A DNA stretch of 64,000 nucleotides from Pseudomonas svalbardensis (GCF_030053115.1 NZ_CP125619.1:621001-685000); one strand, 5' to 3'. Positions 26,696 to 36,888 are shown, counted from the first letter of the stretch. The notes: a model not told the origin generated them from the letters alone. Made by a program: numbers and translations.

Positions 26696-26759
26696 CAGGT
26701 GTTGTCTACACTCCAGAGCGAGGCCGTGCTCGTCGGTGCGGCAACAAGGAGAAAACTCC

Positions 26760-27065
26760 ATGAAGATGTTGCGTGTCCCTTTGTTGATCATCGGTTTGCT
26801 GCTCTGCGCCCAAAGCTTTGCCGCCACCGAGCAACAGAACAAGATGACCACCTGCAATGCTGACGCTACCGCGAAAACCCTCAAGGGAGACGAACGCAAA
26901 GCCTTCATGAGCAATTGCCTCAAAGCTGCACCCGCCGCCGATGCCGCCAAACCCCTGACTCCTCAGCAAGAAAAAATGAAAACCTGCAACGCCGATGCCG
27001 CCACTCAGGCGCTCAAGGGCGACGCGCGCAAAACCTTCATGAGCGATTGCCTGAAGAAAAAATAA
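26760..27065 (+). CDS. psiF: PsiF repeat family protein
   Basis: 101 residues. A signal peptide (MLRVPLLIIGLLLCAQSFAA) is followed by two PsiF repeats of the form CNADATAKTLKGDERKAFMS and CNADAATQALKGDARKTFMS, each with two conserved cysteines. E. coli psiF is phosphate-starvation inducible; the molecular role of the family is unknown. AAGGAG 14 bases before the ATG. Probably periplasmic. Confidence 0.88.
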   Translation: MKMLRVPLLIIGLLLCAQSFAATEQQNKMTTCNADATAKTLKGDERKAFMSNCLKAAPAADAAKPLTPQQEKMKTCNADAATQALKGDARKTFMSDCLKKK

Positions 27066-27209
27066 ACAACATGCTTGGGTGTGGGGGCGGGAAAGGCACT
27101 GAAAAAAGTCGCCAGCGCCCCCACTAAGGTCGACCTACACAATCCCTAGTGCTGGCATCGGAACGCTGGCAGACTGCCAATCCTTTTACGCCGTTCGTTT
27201 TGAGGCTGT

Positions 27210-28223
27210 ATGCCAACGTTTTCTCAACGCCAAGTCTTGTTGTCAATCAGTTGGGTCATCATCTTTGGTGGTTTGTTGCTGGTGATCCCGCTGCGATTGC
27301 TGCCCAGTCTGTTGGCCGGGCTGCTGGTGTTCGAACTGGTCAACATGCTCACCCCGCAATTGCAGCGCCTGATCGAAGGTCGGCGTGCGCGGTGGCTGGC
27401 GGTGGCGTTGTTGGGGACGCTAGTGGTCAGTGTGTTGACGCTGATCTTTGCCGGTGCCTTCAGCTTTCTGCTGCATGAAGCGGAAAACCCCGGCGCTTCT
27501 CTCGACAAATTCATGGTTGTGGTTGATCGGGCGCGCGGGCAACTGCCGCCGTTCATCGACGCCTATCTGCCCGCCAGCGCCGCCGAGTTCCGTGTGGCGA
27601 TTGGCGAGTGGGTGAGCAAGCACCTCAGCGACTTGCAGTTGGTGGGCAAGGACGCGGCGCACATGTTTGTGACGCTGCTGATCGGCATGGTGCTGGGGGC
27701 GATCATTGCCTTGCAGCGCGTGCCGGACGTGACCAAGCGCAAGCCCTTGGCCGCCGCGCTGTTCGACCGCTTGCATCTGCTGGTCCAGGCGTTTCGCAAC
27801 ATCGTGTTCGCCCAGATCAAGATTTCCCTGCTCAACACCTTCTTCACCGGGATTTTCCTGGCGGTGGTCCTGCCGATGTTCGGGATCAAGCTGCCGCTGA
27901 CCAAAACCCTGATCGTACTGACGTTCCTGCTCGGCCTGCTGCCGGTGATCGGCAACCTGATGTCGAACACCCTGATCACCATCGTCGGTTTGTCGCTGTC
28001 GATCTGGGTGGCCGTGGCGGCGCTGGGTTACCTGATTGTTATCCACAAGCTCGAATACTTCCTCAACGCGCGCATTGTCGGCGGGCAGATCAGTGCCAAG
28101 TCGTGGGAGTTGCTACTGGCGATGCTGGTGTTCGAGGCCGCGTTCGGCCTGCCGGGGGTGGTGGCAGGGCCGATTTACTACGCGTATCTGAAGAGTGAGT
28201 TGAAGCAGGTGGGGATGGTTTGA
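27210..28223 (+). CDS. AI-2E family (PerM/YdiK-like) membrane transporter
   Basis: 337 residues with about eight membrane helices and the large cytoplasmic/periplasmic loop after helix 3 that is typical of the AI-2E/PerM family. The conserved stretches LLPVIGNLMSNTLI, FLNARIVGGQI and FGLPGVVAGPIYYAYLK are present. The family includes TqsA and various exporters; the substrate of this member is not known. Confidence 0.87.
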   Translation: MPTFSQRQVLLSISWVIIFGGLLLVIPLRLLPSLLAGLLVFELVNMLTPQLQRLIEGRRARWLAVALLGTLVVSVLTLIFAGAFSFLLHEAENPGASLDKFMVVVDRARGQLPPFIDAYLPASAAEFRVAIGEWVSKHLSDLQLVGKDAAHMFVTLLIGMVLGAIIALQRVPDVTKRKPLAAALFDRLHLLVQAFRNIVFAQIKISLLNTFFTGIFLAVVLPMFGIKLPLTKTLIVLTFLLGLLPVIGNLMSNTLITIVGLSLSIWVAVAALGYLIVIHKLEYFLNARIVGGQISAKSWELLLAMLVFEAAFGLPGVVAGPIYYAYLKSELKQVGMV

Positions 28224-28252
28224 TCCAAGGGATGCAGTGCCTGGTCTGACGC

Positions 28253-28336
28253 CATCGCGAGCAAGCCCGCTCCTACATTAAACCGAGTTCCTTCAGATGG
28301 AGTACGGTCGAATGTGTGCGGGCTTGCTCGCGAAGG
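28253..28336. repeat. REP pair (inverted)
   Basis: TCGCGAGCAAGCCCGCTCC (about 28256-28274) faces GCGGGCTTGCTCGCGA (about 28319-28334) between two convergent genes; the type with GGGC instead of GAGC, as at 902-996. Confidence 0.8.
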
Positions 28337-28353
28337 GCTCGCCTCGGTCTTGA

Positions 28354-29628
28354 TCAGTCCATGTTGCCGTAGCGCTTCATCGCTTCAATCGCCAAGCCAC
28401 TGCCGATGCTGCCGAAGATGTTCCCTTCCACATGCTGCGCGTTCGGCAACATCGCCGAGACGCTGTTGCGCAGTGCCGGAATCCCGCTCGAACCGCCGGT
28501 GAAGAACACCGTGTCCACCTGATCGACCCGCACGTTGGCGTCGTTCAGCAACTGGGTCACGCTGTTGCGCACGCGCTCCAGCAAGTTGTCGATGGCCGAT
28601 TCGAACAGTGCCCGGCTCAACTCCACGCTCAAACCCGGTTCGATGCGGTCCAGCGGCACATGGCGGCTGTCGGCGTGGGTGAGCTGGATCTTGGTTTCTT
28701 CCACTTCCATGGCCAGCCAGTGGCCGGCGCGCTGGTCGATCAGCTTGAACAGGCGATCGATGCCGCCGGTGTCTTCGATGTCGTAGCGCATGCTGCCCAG
28801 CGCCAGGCTCGACTTTTGCGAGTACACCGAGTTGATGGTGTGCCAGGTCGCCAGGTTCATGTGGTGGCTGGTCGGCATGTAAGCGCCGCTCTTCATCCGG
28901 CTGCCGTAGCCGAACAGTGGCATCAGGCCTTGGAGGCTCAGCTGCTTGTCGAAATCGGTCCCGCCGATGTGCACGCCGCCGGTGGCGAGGATGTCATCGT
29001 GACGGTTGTCGTGAGTACGGCGTTCAGGGGACAGGCGCACCAGCGAGAAGTCCGACGTACCACCGCCGATGTCGACGATCAGTACCAGCTCTTCTTTTTC
29101 GATGGTCGACTCATAGTCGAATGCCGCCGCGATCGGTTCGTACTGGAACGACACGTCCTTGAAACCGATGGCGCGGGCCACGTCCACCAGGGTGTTTTCG
29201 GCTTCCTGGTCGGCCATTTCATCGTCGTCGACGAAGAACACCGGACGACCCAGTACCACTTCCTCGAACTCGCGACCGGCGGCGGTTTCGGCGCGCTTCT
29301 TCAGCTGGCCGATAAACAGTCCGAGCAGGTCCTTGAACGGCATCGCCGTGCCGAGGACGCTGGTGTCGTGCTTGATCAGCTTGGAGCCCAACAGGCTCTT
29401 GAGCGAGCGCATCAGCCGGCCTTCATAGCCTTCCAGGTACTCGTGCAGCGCCAGCCGGCCGTACACCGGGCGGCGTTCTTCCATGTTGAAGAAGACCACC
29501 GAAGGCAGGGTGATCTTGTCGTCCTCCAGCGCGATCAGCGTTTCCATGCCGGGGCGCAGCCAGCCGACGGTGGAGTTGGACGTGCCGAAGTCGATACCAC
29601 AGGCACGGGCTGGAGATGCGTTTTTCAT
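28354..29628 (-). CDS. yegD: Hsp70-family chaperone YegD
   Basis: 424 residues, shorter than DnaK because the C-terminal substrate-binding domain is absent. ATPase motifs: GIDFGTSNSTVGW (phosphate 1), LVLIVDIGGGTSDFSLVRL (phosphate 2) and VDTVFFTGGSSGIPALR (adenosine). An Hsp70-like actin-fold ATPase of unknown client. Divergent from cbpA across about 300 bases. Confidence 0.92.
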   Translation of the reverse strand: MKNASPARACGIDFGTSNSTVGWLRPGMETLIALEDDKITLPSVVFFNMEERRPVYGRLALHEYLEGYEGRLMRSLKSLLGSKLIKHDTSVLGTAMPFKDLLGLFIGQLKKRAETAAGREFEEVVLGRPVFFVDDDEMADQEAENTLVDVARAIGFKDVSFQYEPIAAAFDYESTIEKEELVLIVDIGGGTSDFSLVRLSPERRTHDNRHDDILATGGVHIGGTDFDKQLSLQGLMPLFGYGSRMKSGAYMPTSHHMNLATWHTINSVYSQKSSLALGSMRYDIEDTGGIDRLFKLIDQRAGHWLAMEVEETKIQLTHADSRHVPLDRIEPGLSVELSRALFESAIDNLLERVRNSVTQLLNDANVRVDQVDTVFFTGGSSGIPALRNSVSAMLPNAQHVEGNIFGSIGSGLAIEAMKRYGNMD

Positions 29629-29925
29629 GTCTTTCGAGTTCCGGTTAAAAAACGGCCGCGCAGTGTATGTCAGTGCGGCGCAGATTCGAAGGCCGACTAT
29701 CTGCTAAATCACCACGAATAGCGCCTTGATAAGCTGGCCCGATGCCCCAAACTTGTCTGCATCGACCCTGGCAGCCATTCGGCGGTCGCAAGAACTGCCC
29801 ACCGCTGCCGATAAACTTCTGATGCGCTGCCCGGTCACAACCTTGAGATCGGTCAACCTCGCGGCTGCCAATAAGCGCATGCTGCCGGTGGTGGCGCGAT
29901 ATCGATAACGGATGGTGATCCTTAG
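29629..29925. promoter_or_regulatory. divergent yegD/cbpA intergenic region
   Basis: About 297 bases between divergent chaperone genes. No repeat or RNA gene recognised; no convincing heat-shock sigma promoter could be assigned by eye. Confidence 0.35.
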
Positions 29926-30873
29926 ATGGACTTCAAAGACTATTACAAGATTCTCGGTGTGGAACCGACCGCGGACGATAAGACGATCAAGGCCGCCTAT
30001 CGCAAACTGGCGCGCAAGTATCACCCGGACGTCAGCAAGGAAAAGGACGCCGAGTCCAAATTCAAAGACGCCTCGGAAGCCTATGAAGCGCTGAAAAGCG
30101 CCGACAAGCGCGCCGAATACGACGACTTGCGCAAATACGGCCAGCACGGCCAACCGTTCCAGGGCCCGCCGGGTTGGCAGGGTCGTGGCGCAGGCGGATT
30201 CGGCGGTGGTCAGGACACAGGCGATTTTTCGGACTTCTTCAGTTCGATTTTCGGCAACCGTGGTCCTGGTTTTGGTGGTGGACAGCCGGGCCGAAGCGCC
30301 GGGCGTCGAGGGCAAGACGTGGAAATGGAACTCGGGATTTTTCTGGAAGAAACCCTTTCGAACGAATCGAAGAAGGTCACCTTCCAGGTGCCGCAGTACA
30401 ACGCTGCCGGCCAGCATGTCAGCAACACCAGCAAAAGCCTGAACGTGAAGATCCCGGCCGGCGTGGCCGACGGCGAGCGCATCCGCCTCAAGGGCCAGGG
30501 TGCACCGGGCACTGGTGGCGGGGCCAATGGCGACTTGTTCTTGATCATTCGCTTTGCGCCGCACCCCAAGTTCGACGTCGAAGGCGAAAACCTGATCATT
30601 ACCTTGCCGCTGGCTCCGTGGGAGTTGGCATTAGGTACTGAGGTGGCAGTGCCTACACTGACAGGCAAGATCAACCTCAAGATTCCGGCCGGCAGTCAGA
30701 ATGGCCAGCGCATGCGCGCCAAGGGCCACGGTTTGCTGAACAAGGCCGGTCATCGCGGTTATCTGTTTGTACAGCTCAAGGCAGTCATGCCTAAAACCTC
30801 GGACGACGAGGTCAAGGCGTTGTGGCAGGAACTGGCGAAAAAAGCGGCTTTCAACCCCAGAGAACACTTCTGA
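29926..30873 (+). CDS. cbpA: curved DNA-binding protein / DnaJ-class co-chaperone CbpA
   Basis: 315 residues. J domain [20 protein letters not shown] with the HPD tripeptide in YHPDVSK, a Gly/Phe-rich linker (residues about 75-125) and the two C-terminal DnaJ beta domains, no zinc finger. A DnaK co-chaperone that also binds curved DNA. Followed after 23 bases by its inhibitor cbpM. Confidence 0.94.
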   Translation: MDFKDYYKILGVEPTADDKTIKAAYRKLARKYHPDVSKEKDAESKFKDASEAYEALKSADKRAEYDDLRKYGQHGQPFQGPPGWQGRGAGGFGGGQDTGDFSDFFSSIFGNRGPGFGGGQPGRSAGRRGQDVEMELGIFLEETLSNESKKVTFQVPQYNAAGQHVSNTSKSLNVKIPAGVADGERIRLKGQGAPGTGGGANGDLFLIIRFAPHPKFDVEGENLIITLPLAPWELALGTEVAVPTLTGKINLKIPAGSQNGQRMRAKGHGLLNKAGHRGYLFVQLKAVMPKTSDDEVKALWQELAKKAAFNPREHF

Positions 30874-30896
30874 TCCCAGAGACGGAGTAGCCCATC

Positions 30897-31202
30897 ATGA
30901 GCAACCCCCTGATCGTTCAACTGGACATGGCAGAATTCTGTGAGGCGACCGACCTGTCGGACGTCTACGTGATCGAAATCGTCGAACACGGCATCCTCGA
31001 ACCTCAGGGCGCACTGCCCAAGGATTGGCGTTTCAACGATTATGAGCTGGCGCTGGCCAAGCGTGCCGCCAAGCTGCGTCACGATCTGGAGCTGGAGTGG
31101 GCAGGCGTCGCCCTGGCGCTGGACCTGCTGGAAGAGGTCCAGCAACTGCGGGCCGAGAACCGCATGCTCAAGCAGCGGTTGGCTCGGTTGATCGTCGAGT
31201 AG
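30897..31202 (+). CDS. cbpM: chaperone modulator CbpM
   Basis: 101 residues of the CbpM/MerR-like helix-turn-helix type: LDMAEFCEATDLSDVYVIEI then VEHGILEP, ending in a helix QQLRAENRMLKQRLARL. It binds the J domain of CbpA and blocks its activity. GGAG precedes the ATG. Second gene of cbpAM. Confidence 0.92.
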   Translation: MSNPLIVQLDMAEFCEATDLSDVYVIEIVEHGILEPQGALPKDWRFNDYELALAKRAAKLRHDLELEWAGVALALDLLEEVQQLRAENRMLKQRLARLIVE

Positions 31203-31580
31203 CCAAAATATAGGGATAAACACTCGATATGCGGCGTTCCGACAAGCCCCTCACCACAATGCGGTGCTGCTGAACATCATCGGCTACAAAACCACCCGCG
31301 ACACTCTCGGCAACACCACACTAAACGTCGTGCCTTCGGTCTCGCTGGAGCTGACCTCGATCGTGCCTGATACCACTTGTTTGATAACGCCATGACCCGT
31401 CGGTAAAACAGCGTGCGGCAAGAGCATAAGACCAACGGGTGTTATTTATATATGTTCAACTCTTTAATAGTTGAACGATCACGCTATTGAATGGCCGTCG
31501 GTCCAGCAGTTTTTTAGTCTTTTATTTCAGGGGGTGCCGCTTAAGCTGATCACTCCTATCGTTACTTTGGTTGTTACATA
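31203..31580. other. gene-free left edge of the accessory block
   Basis: 378 bases between cbpM and the giant effector gene. It holds the kinase remnant and then an AT-rich stretch (31435-31580) with the perfect inverted repeat GTTCAACT-N7-AGTTGAAC at 31454-31476, which may be an operator or weak terminator. The promoter of the next gene is probably in this AT-rich part. Confidence 0.5.
31284..31403 (-). pseudogene. remnant of a histidine kinase C-terminus
   Basis: On the minus strand, GHGVIKQVVSGTIEVSSS then ETEGTTFSVVLPRVSRVVL and a TAG stop (31284-31286) match the end of a HATPase_c domain (G2 box to final strand). Nothing kinase-like precedes it: the ATP lid, N box and dimerisation helices are missing. 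About 40 codons of a lost gene, at the left edge of the accessory block. Identified by pattern only. Confidence 0.5.
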
Positions 31581-34500
31581 ATGTCTGAATTAAAAGGGTT
31601 GGAAAGTGTTGAGCAAGGTCCGCTTAATCCAGTTGCACATAAAGGTCCTCACCACGAACGTATTGTCCAGGTACTGCCCCGCGCCATAACAGAAGCGCCG
31701 GTGAGCCGACTGTTATCACTGGACGGTTTAAATGATTTAAATACAATTTTTCCCGATTGGTACATGAACGCGTCGAGCCTCAATCGGCAACACCTCAAGG
31801 AACTGGTCGAGGAGCGCTGGCGCTTGCAAGCGAAGGTCGATGGCCCGCTGAAAAACCTGCAACAGGACATTCAGGCGTTCGCCAAACCCTTGCTGTCCAC
31901 GCTCATCAGGTCGAATTTCAACACCCGTGTCGACGTCAGCCAACTGACGGTGAAGCTGTATGTGCCAGACAAGATTCTCTTCGGTATCGACCGTGGCGCC
32001 AGCTATCTGCGCGAATCCACGCTGCTGGAGGCGGCCTTGCATAACTTCGAAGAGCCGGAAATCGCTGAAGATCATTTCAGGACCGGTTCCGGTGTGTATT
32101 CGAGGAACTTCAAAGGAGAGTTGAAACTTGAAGCAACAATGACGACCAAAAAAATCGCCACGCTGTGTCGGCGGCTGGACGTGGGGGCACAGTATCAAAC
32201 CCATATAAAAAGCATTCTGTTGCCGGCTGATCCAAAGGCCAGGCAGCTATTGGAAGAGCATGCGCTGGCCGCGCAGAAAGCGTCCTTTAATTTGGACGCG
32301 TTGATGGCTTATTTGAAAAAAGATATCAGCGACTATGCCTACGGCAAACTTCAACAGGTGCGTGATGGCAAAAGCGATATCAACTTTCATGGTCAGCCAC
32401 TGCACCGGCATCGGCTCTCACTGATGGGTTTCGCGTTGCACGGCATCGTGTTGTTCAGTGCGGTGAGCCAGCCGTCCAGGGTCAAGTCGTTGGTCGACGA
32501 ATTGACGCCTGACGGTCTGAAGTTCTGGAGCGACTGGTCGCAACGCATGCCGGCGCTGACGGGTAGTTACTACGACAAGTACAAACTGTTGCAGTCGTTC
32601 CTGGCCAACGGCCCTGCCGGCGTGCATGAGGACATGCTGCGCCGCGAAGATATCTATCAGCAAAGTCATCTGGACGGACCGGTCATTGCCTACGTGCCGG
32701 ACGATCCGCTGCACCCGCTGAAAGAGTACAACTCGCTCGCCGACTTCATGAAAGAGCTGCTTGGCCAACTGCGCGATACGCAGTATCAGGAATTTTTCAG
32801 TCGCTTCGTGGCGCAAAAGGACAAGGGCAAATTCTTCGCCCGGGTCAAAGAGCGGCTGACGCGTGTTGTCTGGCAACAACGCGAGCCGTTGGACATGGGC
32901 CCCTGGTGGCGGGAAACCGCAGTCGAGAACCCGACCGCAGAGCCCATCACCAACCTGATTGCCGGGGACTTGTGGCAATGGTTGTATGTCGACAAACGCA
33001 ATAAAGCCATCGCCGATGCGCGCGTGATCGCGGTGCCGACCGGCGATGAGGATGCCACCACGCGCTGGAAGCGCCTGACCAGCTATCTGGACATTGGCTG
33101 GAACGTGTTCAACTTTGTCGGGATGTTGATCCCCGGCCTGGGGGAAGTCCTGTTGGGGGTGATGGTCGCGCAGATCGCCGATGAGCTGGTGGAGGGCATC
33201 GAGGACTGGAGCAAGGGCGACCGGGAGGAGGCCGGGGCGCACATCAATGGGGTACTGATCAACTTTGCCCAATTGGCGCTGATGGGCGCCGGGCACGTGC
33301 TGCCTCGGGGAGCCGTCGCAGCGGTCAAGCCCAGCGCGTTGATCGACAGCCTGCAACCGGTGGAACTGCCCGGTGGCAAGACCCGCCTGTGGAAACCCGA
33401 CGTCGGGCCTTACGCGCACCCGGTGGCGCTGCCGGCCAACGCCGTGCCCAACGACATCGGCCTGATTGAACAGGGCGGCAAGCAGTGGCTACGGCTGGAG
33501 GAAAAAAACTATCAGGTGAGCCAGGACCCGTTGAAGGGGCAGTATCGACTGGAACATCCGCAGCGCCGCACGGCCTACAAACCAGTGGTGGAGCACAACA
33601 AGGCCGGTGCCTGGAAGGTCGAGACCGAGCGACCGCTGGAGTGGGAAGCGAAACGGTTGATGCAACGCATGGACACCACGCTTGACGGATACTCTGCGCA
33701 GACGTTAGGCATGATTCAACACGTGAGCGGGGTAGACGAAAGTCTGCTGCGCCGGTTGCACGTCGAGCATGAAACACCGCCCGCGCTGCTGCGCGATACC
33801 TTCTTGCGCTTCAATACCTATGCCGATGCAGAGCGATTTTCGCAGCACATCGAGGCTAACCAGATTCCAGAGACGATGATCGGCTTTGTGCCAGAGGTCA
33901 CGGTTGAACTGCCGCGCTGGCCCGAGAACCGGACGTTGGAAGTTTTCGAGGCGTCGGATCGTTCCGGGACCTCCGTCAAACACGGCAATGCAACGGCATC
34001 TGAGCCGATGACGATCAAGGTCAGTCGTTCCGAAGTGGCTGCCGGAAAGCTGCCCGAGCGAGTCATTGAATCGCTGAACGAAACCGAGATTCGCGACCTG
34101 CTCGGCGAAGACGTCGTGGTGGGTACCCCTGAGCGTATTGATGCGCTGCGCAAGCAGTTGGTCGTGCAGGCAGGGAAGCACAAGAAAACCGTATTCGATG
34201 CACTTTACAAAGGCCGCGATGTTTCCAGCGACCCTCGTGTGCAACGAGTGCTCAGTGACGTTCCAGAGTTGCCGGCCAGCGTTGCGCTGGAACTGCTGGA
34301 GCATGCCGAGCCGGCCGATTTGCGACACCTGAGCGAAAAACAGCGCCTCTCGCTGCGTTTGCGTCAACAGGCCCGGGCGGTGCGTGACCGGGTGCGATTG
34401 AACCGTGCGTATGAGGGCCTCTATCTTGAGGAGCTGGCCAGTGCCGACTCGCGCAGGCTCGAACTGGACTCCTTGGCCGGCCTGCCAGGATGGTCCGATG

Positions 34501-36869
34501 AGGTGCGGATCGAAATTCGCGAACTGGGGTTTGCCGGGAAGCTGCACGCCAGCGTGGGTCCGGAAAATGCGCAGATCCGCAAGGTGCTGATTCTTGAGGA
34601 AGACGGGCGCTACCAGACGCGGGACGCGGATGATCGGCATTTGCACGGCACCGATGAGTTCTATGCTTCGGTCTTGCACGCCCTGCCGGATGCGCAACGC
34701 AACGCGTTGGGCTATGGCATTCACGAAGGCGCACGGCTCAAGTTTGATGTACAGCGCTCACCCCTGAGCCATGATCAGTTCGCGTCGACGTTGCTTGAAC
34801 ATCCGATTCGTAAGCCGACTTACGATCCGCACACGATGAAGCTGCCTGGAGGCATGGACGGCTATCGAAGCGTTTCCGGGGAGTCGAATTCACGGCTTCG
34901 CGTACGCAGCCTTTATCCAACCCTCACAGATACAGAACTCGATGCGTTTATTGAGACCTTGCGCCAGCGAAATACCTCGGTTGGGCTAGAGGTCCAGGCG
35001 CTTGAAATCGAATTCAACCAGATGGTTTCAACCCTGACCCGCTGGGTGAACGGGCCGACCCGGGATTTTCGTTTGAGCCCCAGCGGCTTTGCCGAAGTGG
35101 AAGCCAGGAATACCCTCGCCAAAAAGATCAGGCAGTGTTGGCAGCGTACTGGTCCAAGGCACGTGGATGCGAATGGGAGGGTTCTTGGACAGACACTGGA
35201 CCTGAGCAATTTTGAATTGCATATGCACATCGATCGTATGCCCCGACTGGCGGCCAACTTCGATCACGTCACGCGTCTGTGGTTACGCAATACCGGGCTA
35301 TCGAATGTCGAGCAACCTTTTCTTCGTCCCTTTCGCAAGGTGCACGTACTGGATCTTGCGCGGAACAAATTGACGTCGCTGCCATCGAGCATCGCCCATA
35401 TGCCACACCTGACAGACCTGGATCTCACGCACAACCGGATTGTGCTTAACATCCTTGATCGCGAGATGCTCAAAAACCGTACCCTGCTGACCAGTTTACG
35501 TCTGGGTGAAAACCCGTTGGGGTTATTACCTAACATCAGTCGCATGCCTGACTTGCATACCCTGGTGCTGTCTAATACAGGGGCCACCACGTGGCCGTCC
35601 GGACTGTTTGACCGACCACGGTTCAGGCACTTTTTCCTGGACCTGCGTTACAACGTGTTGACAGACATTCCGCAGGTTACTCCGGGCACGTGGGGAGCAG
35701 AGCTGTTGGGGCGCACGTGGCTCAGTCGCGAGCCCGCGTGGATATCAGCTGAAAATCTGGAACGCCTCAAAGACTATGTTCGGTCGGTGGGCATGGACCC
35801 TGAGCGTCCTTACCCTCCCATGGGTGTGCGCACCAGCATCCAGTGGGAGGAAGGATTGACCCGACGTGATTGGGTCAGCAAGCAAGAGGTCTGGAACGCG
35901 GTTGAGGATGAATTCAACTCAACGGATTTTTTTGAAGAAATCAATGCCCTGACCCAGTCCGCCGACTTCACCGCCAGCAAGGTCTATCGAGCCGATTTGA
36001 CGGCCAAGGTCTGGCGAATGCTGGACACCATGGCTGAGAACGCTCCATTACGAGAGCAGTTTTTCAGGGAGGCCAACATGCGATCCAACTGCGTCGATGG
36101 CGCCACACAGCTTTTCAACGTCATGGGTGTGGAGGTGCTGGTCCACGAAGCATTGGCGCTCGGCAATAACGGTTTGATCGAGGCTGAGCTGGTGAGCCTG
36201 GCAAGGGGCAAGTCGCGCCTGGATGAAGTCGAGAGAATCGCCAAGCGTCATATCGTGGAGCGCGAGGCGGCGGGTGAGCAATTCCGACGTGAGGACGCCG
36301 CACGTAATGTCACAGGTACCATTGATGAGGTGGAGGTTCACCTGGCCTTCATGACGGACCTGGCGCAGCGGCTGGACCTGCCGTGGCAGGCGCGCGGCAT
36401 GCAGTTTCGCAAGATCGCAGGCGTCACCAGCGAAATGATCGAGGGCGCCTATCAACGGGTTTTGGGGCTGGAGGAGGGTGACCTGCTGCGTAACTCGATT
36501 GCCGAGCAACCTTTCTGGAAATCCTTCGTCGAGCGTTTGAATGGCTCGCGCTTCAGGGCGATTGATCGCAAGACCTTTACCACCACCGAGTTCAAGGTTG
36601 CTTTGGATGAACGGGCGGACAGCGCAACTCTGTCGCTGGAGGAAAAGGCTGGTTTGAAAGAGCGAATCCGCGTACTGGCCGCTGAGCTTGGTGAGCCGGA
36701 AAGTGCCTTCGCCCCCGGCCAGATCATGACCGACGAGGCCTATGCCCAAGCGCTGGAAACGATCAAGGCCGAGCGTGAAGCCTTGCTGTTGCAGCTGACC
36801 CAGGAAGCCATGGACCGGGCGAAACTGAATCGGGTTGAAATACCTTTTACGGTTGCCCCGGGCAACTGA
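31581..36869 (+). CDS. giant LRR protein with NEL-type E3 ubiquitin ligase domain
   Basis: 1762 residues. The N-terminal ~900 residues resemble the DUF6543/dermonecrotic-toxin-like N-terminal region of large Pseudomonas proteins, including a hydrophobic stretch near 515-560 (WNVFNFVGMLIPGLGEVLLG). Leucine-rich repeats run from about 1206 to 1365 (LDLSNFELHMHIDRMPRLAA ... LDLARNKLTSLPSSIAHMPH ... LDLRYNVLTDIPQV). A C-terminal NEL/IpaH-like domain follows, with the catalytic CxD motif at Cys1504-Val-Asp1506 (MRSNCVDGATQLFNVMGVEV then LVHEA). IpaH-family enzymes are secreted into eukaryotic cells and ubiquitinate host proteins. No signal peptide and no secretion genes nearby. The ATG at 31581 has only a weak ribosome site. 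Confidence 0.85.
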   Translation: MSELKGLESVEQGPLNPVAHKGPHHERIVQVLPRAITEAPVSRLLSLDGLNDLNTIFPDWYMNASSLNRQHLKELVEERWRLQAKVDGPLKNLQQDIQAFAKPLLSTLIRSNFNTRVDVSQLTVKLYVPDKILFGIDRGASYLRESTLLEAALHNFEEPEIAEDHFRTGSGVYSRNFKGELKLEATMTTKKIATLCRRLDVGAQYQTHIKSILLPADPKARQLLEEHALAAQKASFNLDALMAYLKKDISDYAYGKLQQVRDGKSDINFHGQPLHRHRLSLMGFALHGIVLFSAVSQPSRVKSLVDELTPDGLKFWSDWSQRMPALTGSYYDKYKLLQSFLANGPAGVHEDMLRREDIYQQSHLDGPVIAYVPDDPLHPLKEYNSLADFMKELLGQLRDTQYQEFFSRFVAQKDKGKFFARVKERLTRVVWQQREPLDMGPWWRETAVENPTAEPITNLIAGDLWQWLYVDKRNKAIADARVIAVPTGDEDATTRWKRLTSYLDIGWNVFNFVGMLIPGLGEVLLGVMVAQIADELVEGIEDWSKGDREEAGAHINGVLINFAQLALMGAGHVLPRGAVAAVKPSALIDSLQPVELPGGKTRLWKPDVGPYAHPVALPANAVPNDIGLIEQGGKQWLRLEEKNYQVSQDPLKGQYRLEHPQRRTAYKPVVEHNKAGAWKVETERPLEWEAKRLMQRMDTTLDGYSAQTLGMIQHVSGVDESLLRRLHVEHETPPALLRDTFLRFNTYADAERFSQHIEANQIPETMIGFVPEVTVELPRWPENRTLEVFEASDRSGTSVKHGNATASEPMTIKVSRSEVAAGKLPERVIESLNETEIRDLLGEDVVVGTPERIDALRKQLVVQAGKHKKTVFDALYKGRDVSSDPRVQRVLSDVPELPASVALELLEHAEPADLRHLSEKQRLSLRLRQQARAVRDRVRLNRAYEGLYLEELASADSRRLELDSLAGLPGWSDEVRIEIRELGFAGKLHASVGPENAQIRKVLILEEDGRYQTRDADDRHLHGTDEFYASVLHALPDAQRNALGYGIHEGARLKFDVQRSPLSHDQFASTLLEHPIRKPTYDPHTMKLPGGMDGYRSVSGESNSRLRVRSLYPTLTDTELDAFIETLRQRNTSVGLEVQALEIEFNQMVSTLTRWVNGPTRDFRLSPSGFAEVEARNTLAKKIRQCWQRTGPRHVDANGRVLGQTLDLSNFELHMHIDRMPRLAANFDHVTRLWLRNTGLSNVEQPFLRPFRKVHVLDLARNKLTSLPSSIAHMPHLTDLDLTHNRIVLNILDREMLKNRTLLTSLRLGENPLGLLPNISRMPDLHTLVLSNTGATTWPSGLFDRPRFRHFFLDLRYNVLTDIPQVTPGTWGAELLGRTWLSREPAWISAENLERLKDYVRSVGMDPERPYPPMGVRTSIQWEEGLTRRDWVSKQEVWNAVEDEFNSTDFFEEINALTQSADFTASKVYRADLTAKVWRMLDTMAENAPLREQFFREANMRSNCVDGATQLFNVMGVEVLVHEALALGNNGLIEAELVSLARGKSRLDEVERIAKRHIVEREAAGEQFRREDAARNVTGTIDEVEVHLAFMTDLAQRLDLPWQARGMQFRKIAGVTSEMIEGAYQRVLGLEEGDLLRNSIAEQPFWKSFVERLNGSRFRAIDRKTFTTTEFKVALDERADSATLSLEEKAGLKERIRVLAAELGEPESAFAPGQIMTDEAYAQALETIKAEREALLLQLTQEAMDRAKLNRVEIPFTVAPGN

Positions 36870-36888
36870 TACCTGAACGTCTCAGCCT

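Noticed and set aside
26505..26759. N-terminal extension of PsiF into the AraC gene
   Set aside because: The frame is open only because of high GC; the signal peptide and AAGGAG place the start at 26760.
29704..30564. 286-codon minus-strand frame across the cbpA promoter and J domain
   Set aside because: Overlaps the well-supported cbpA in antisense and has no recognisable motif.
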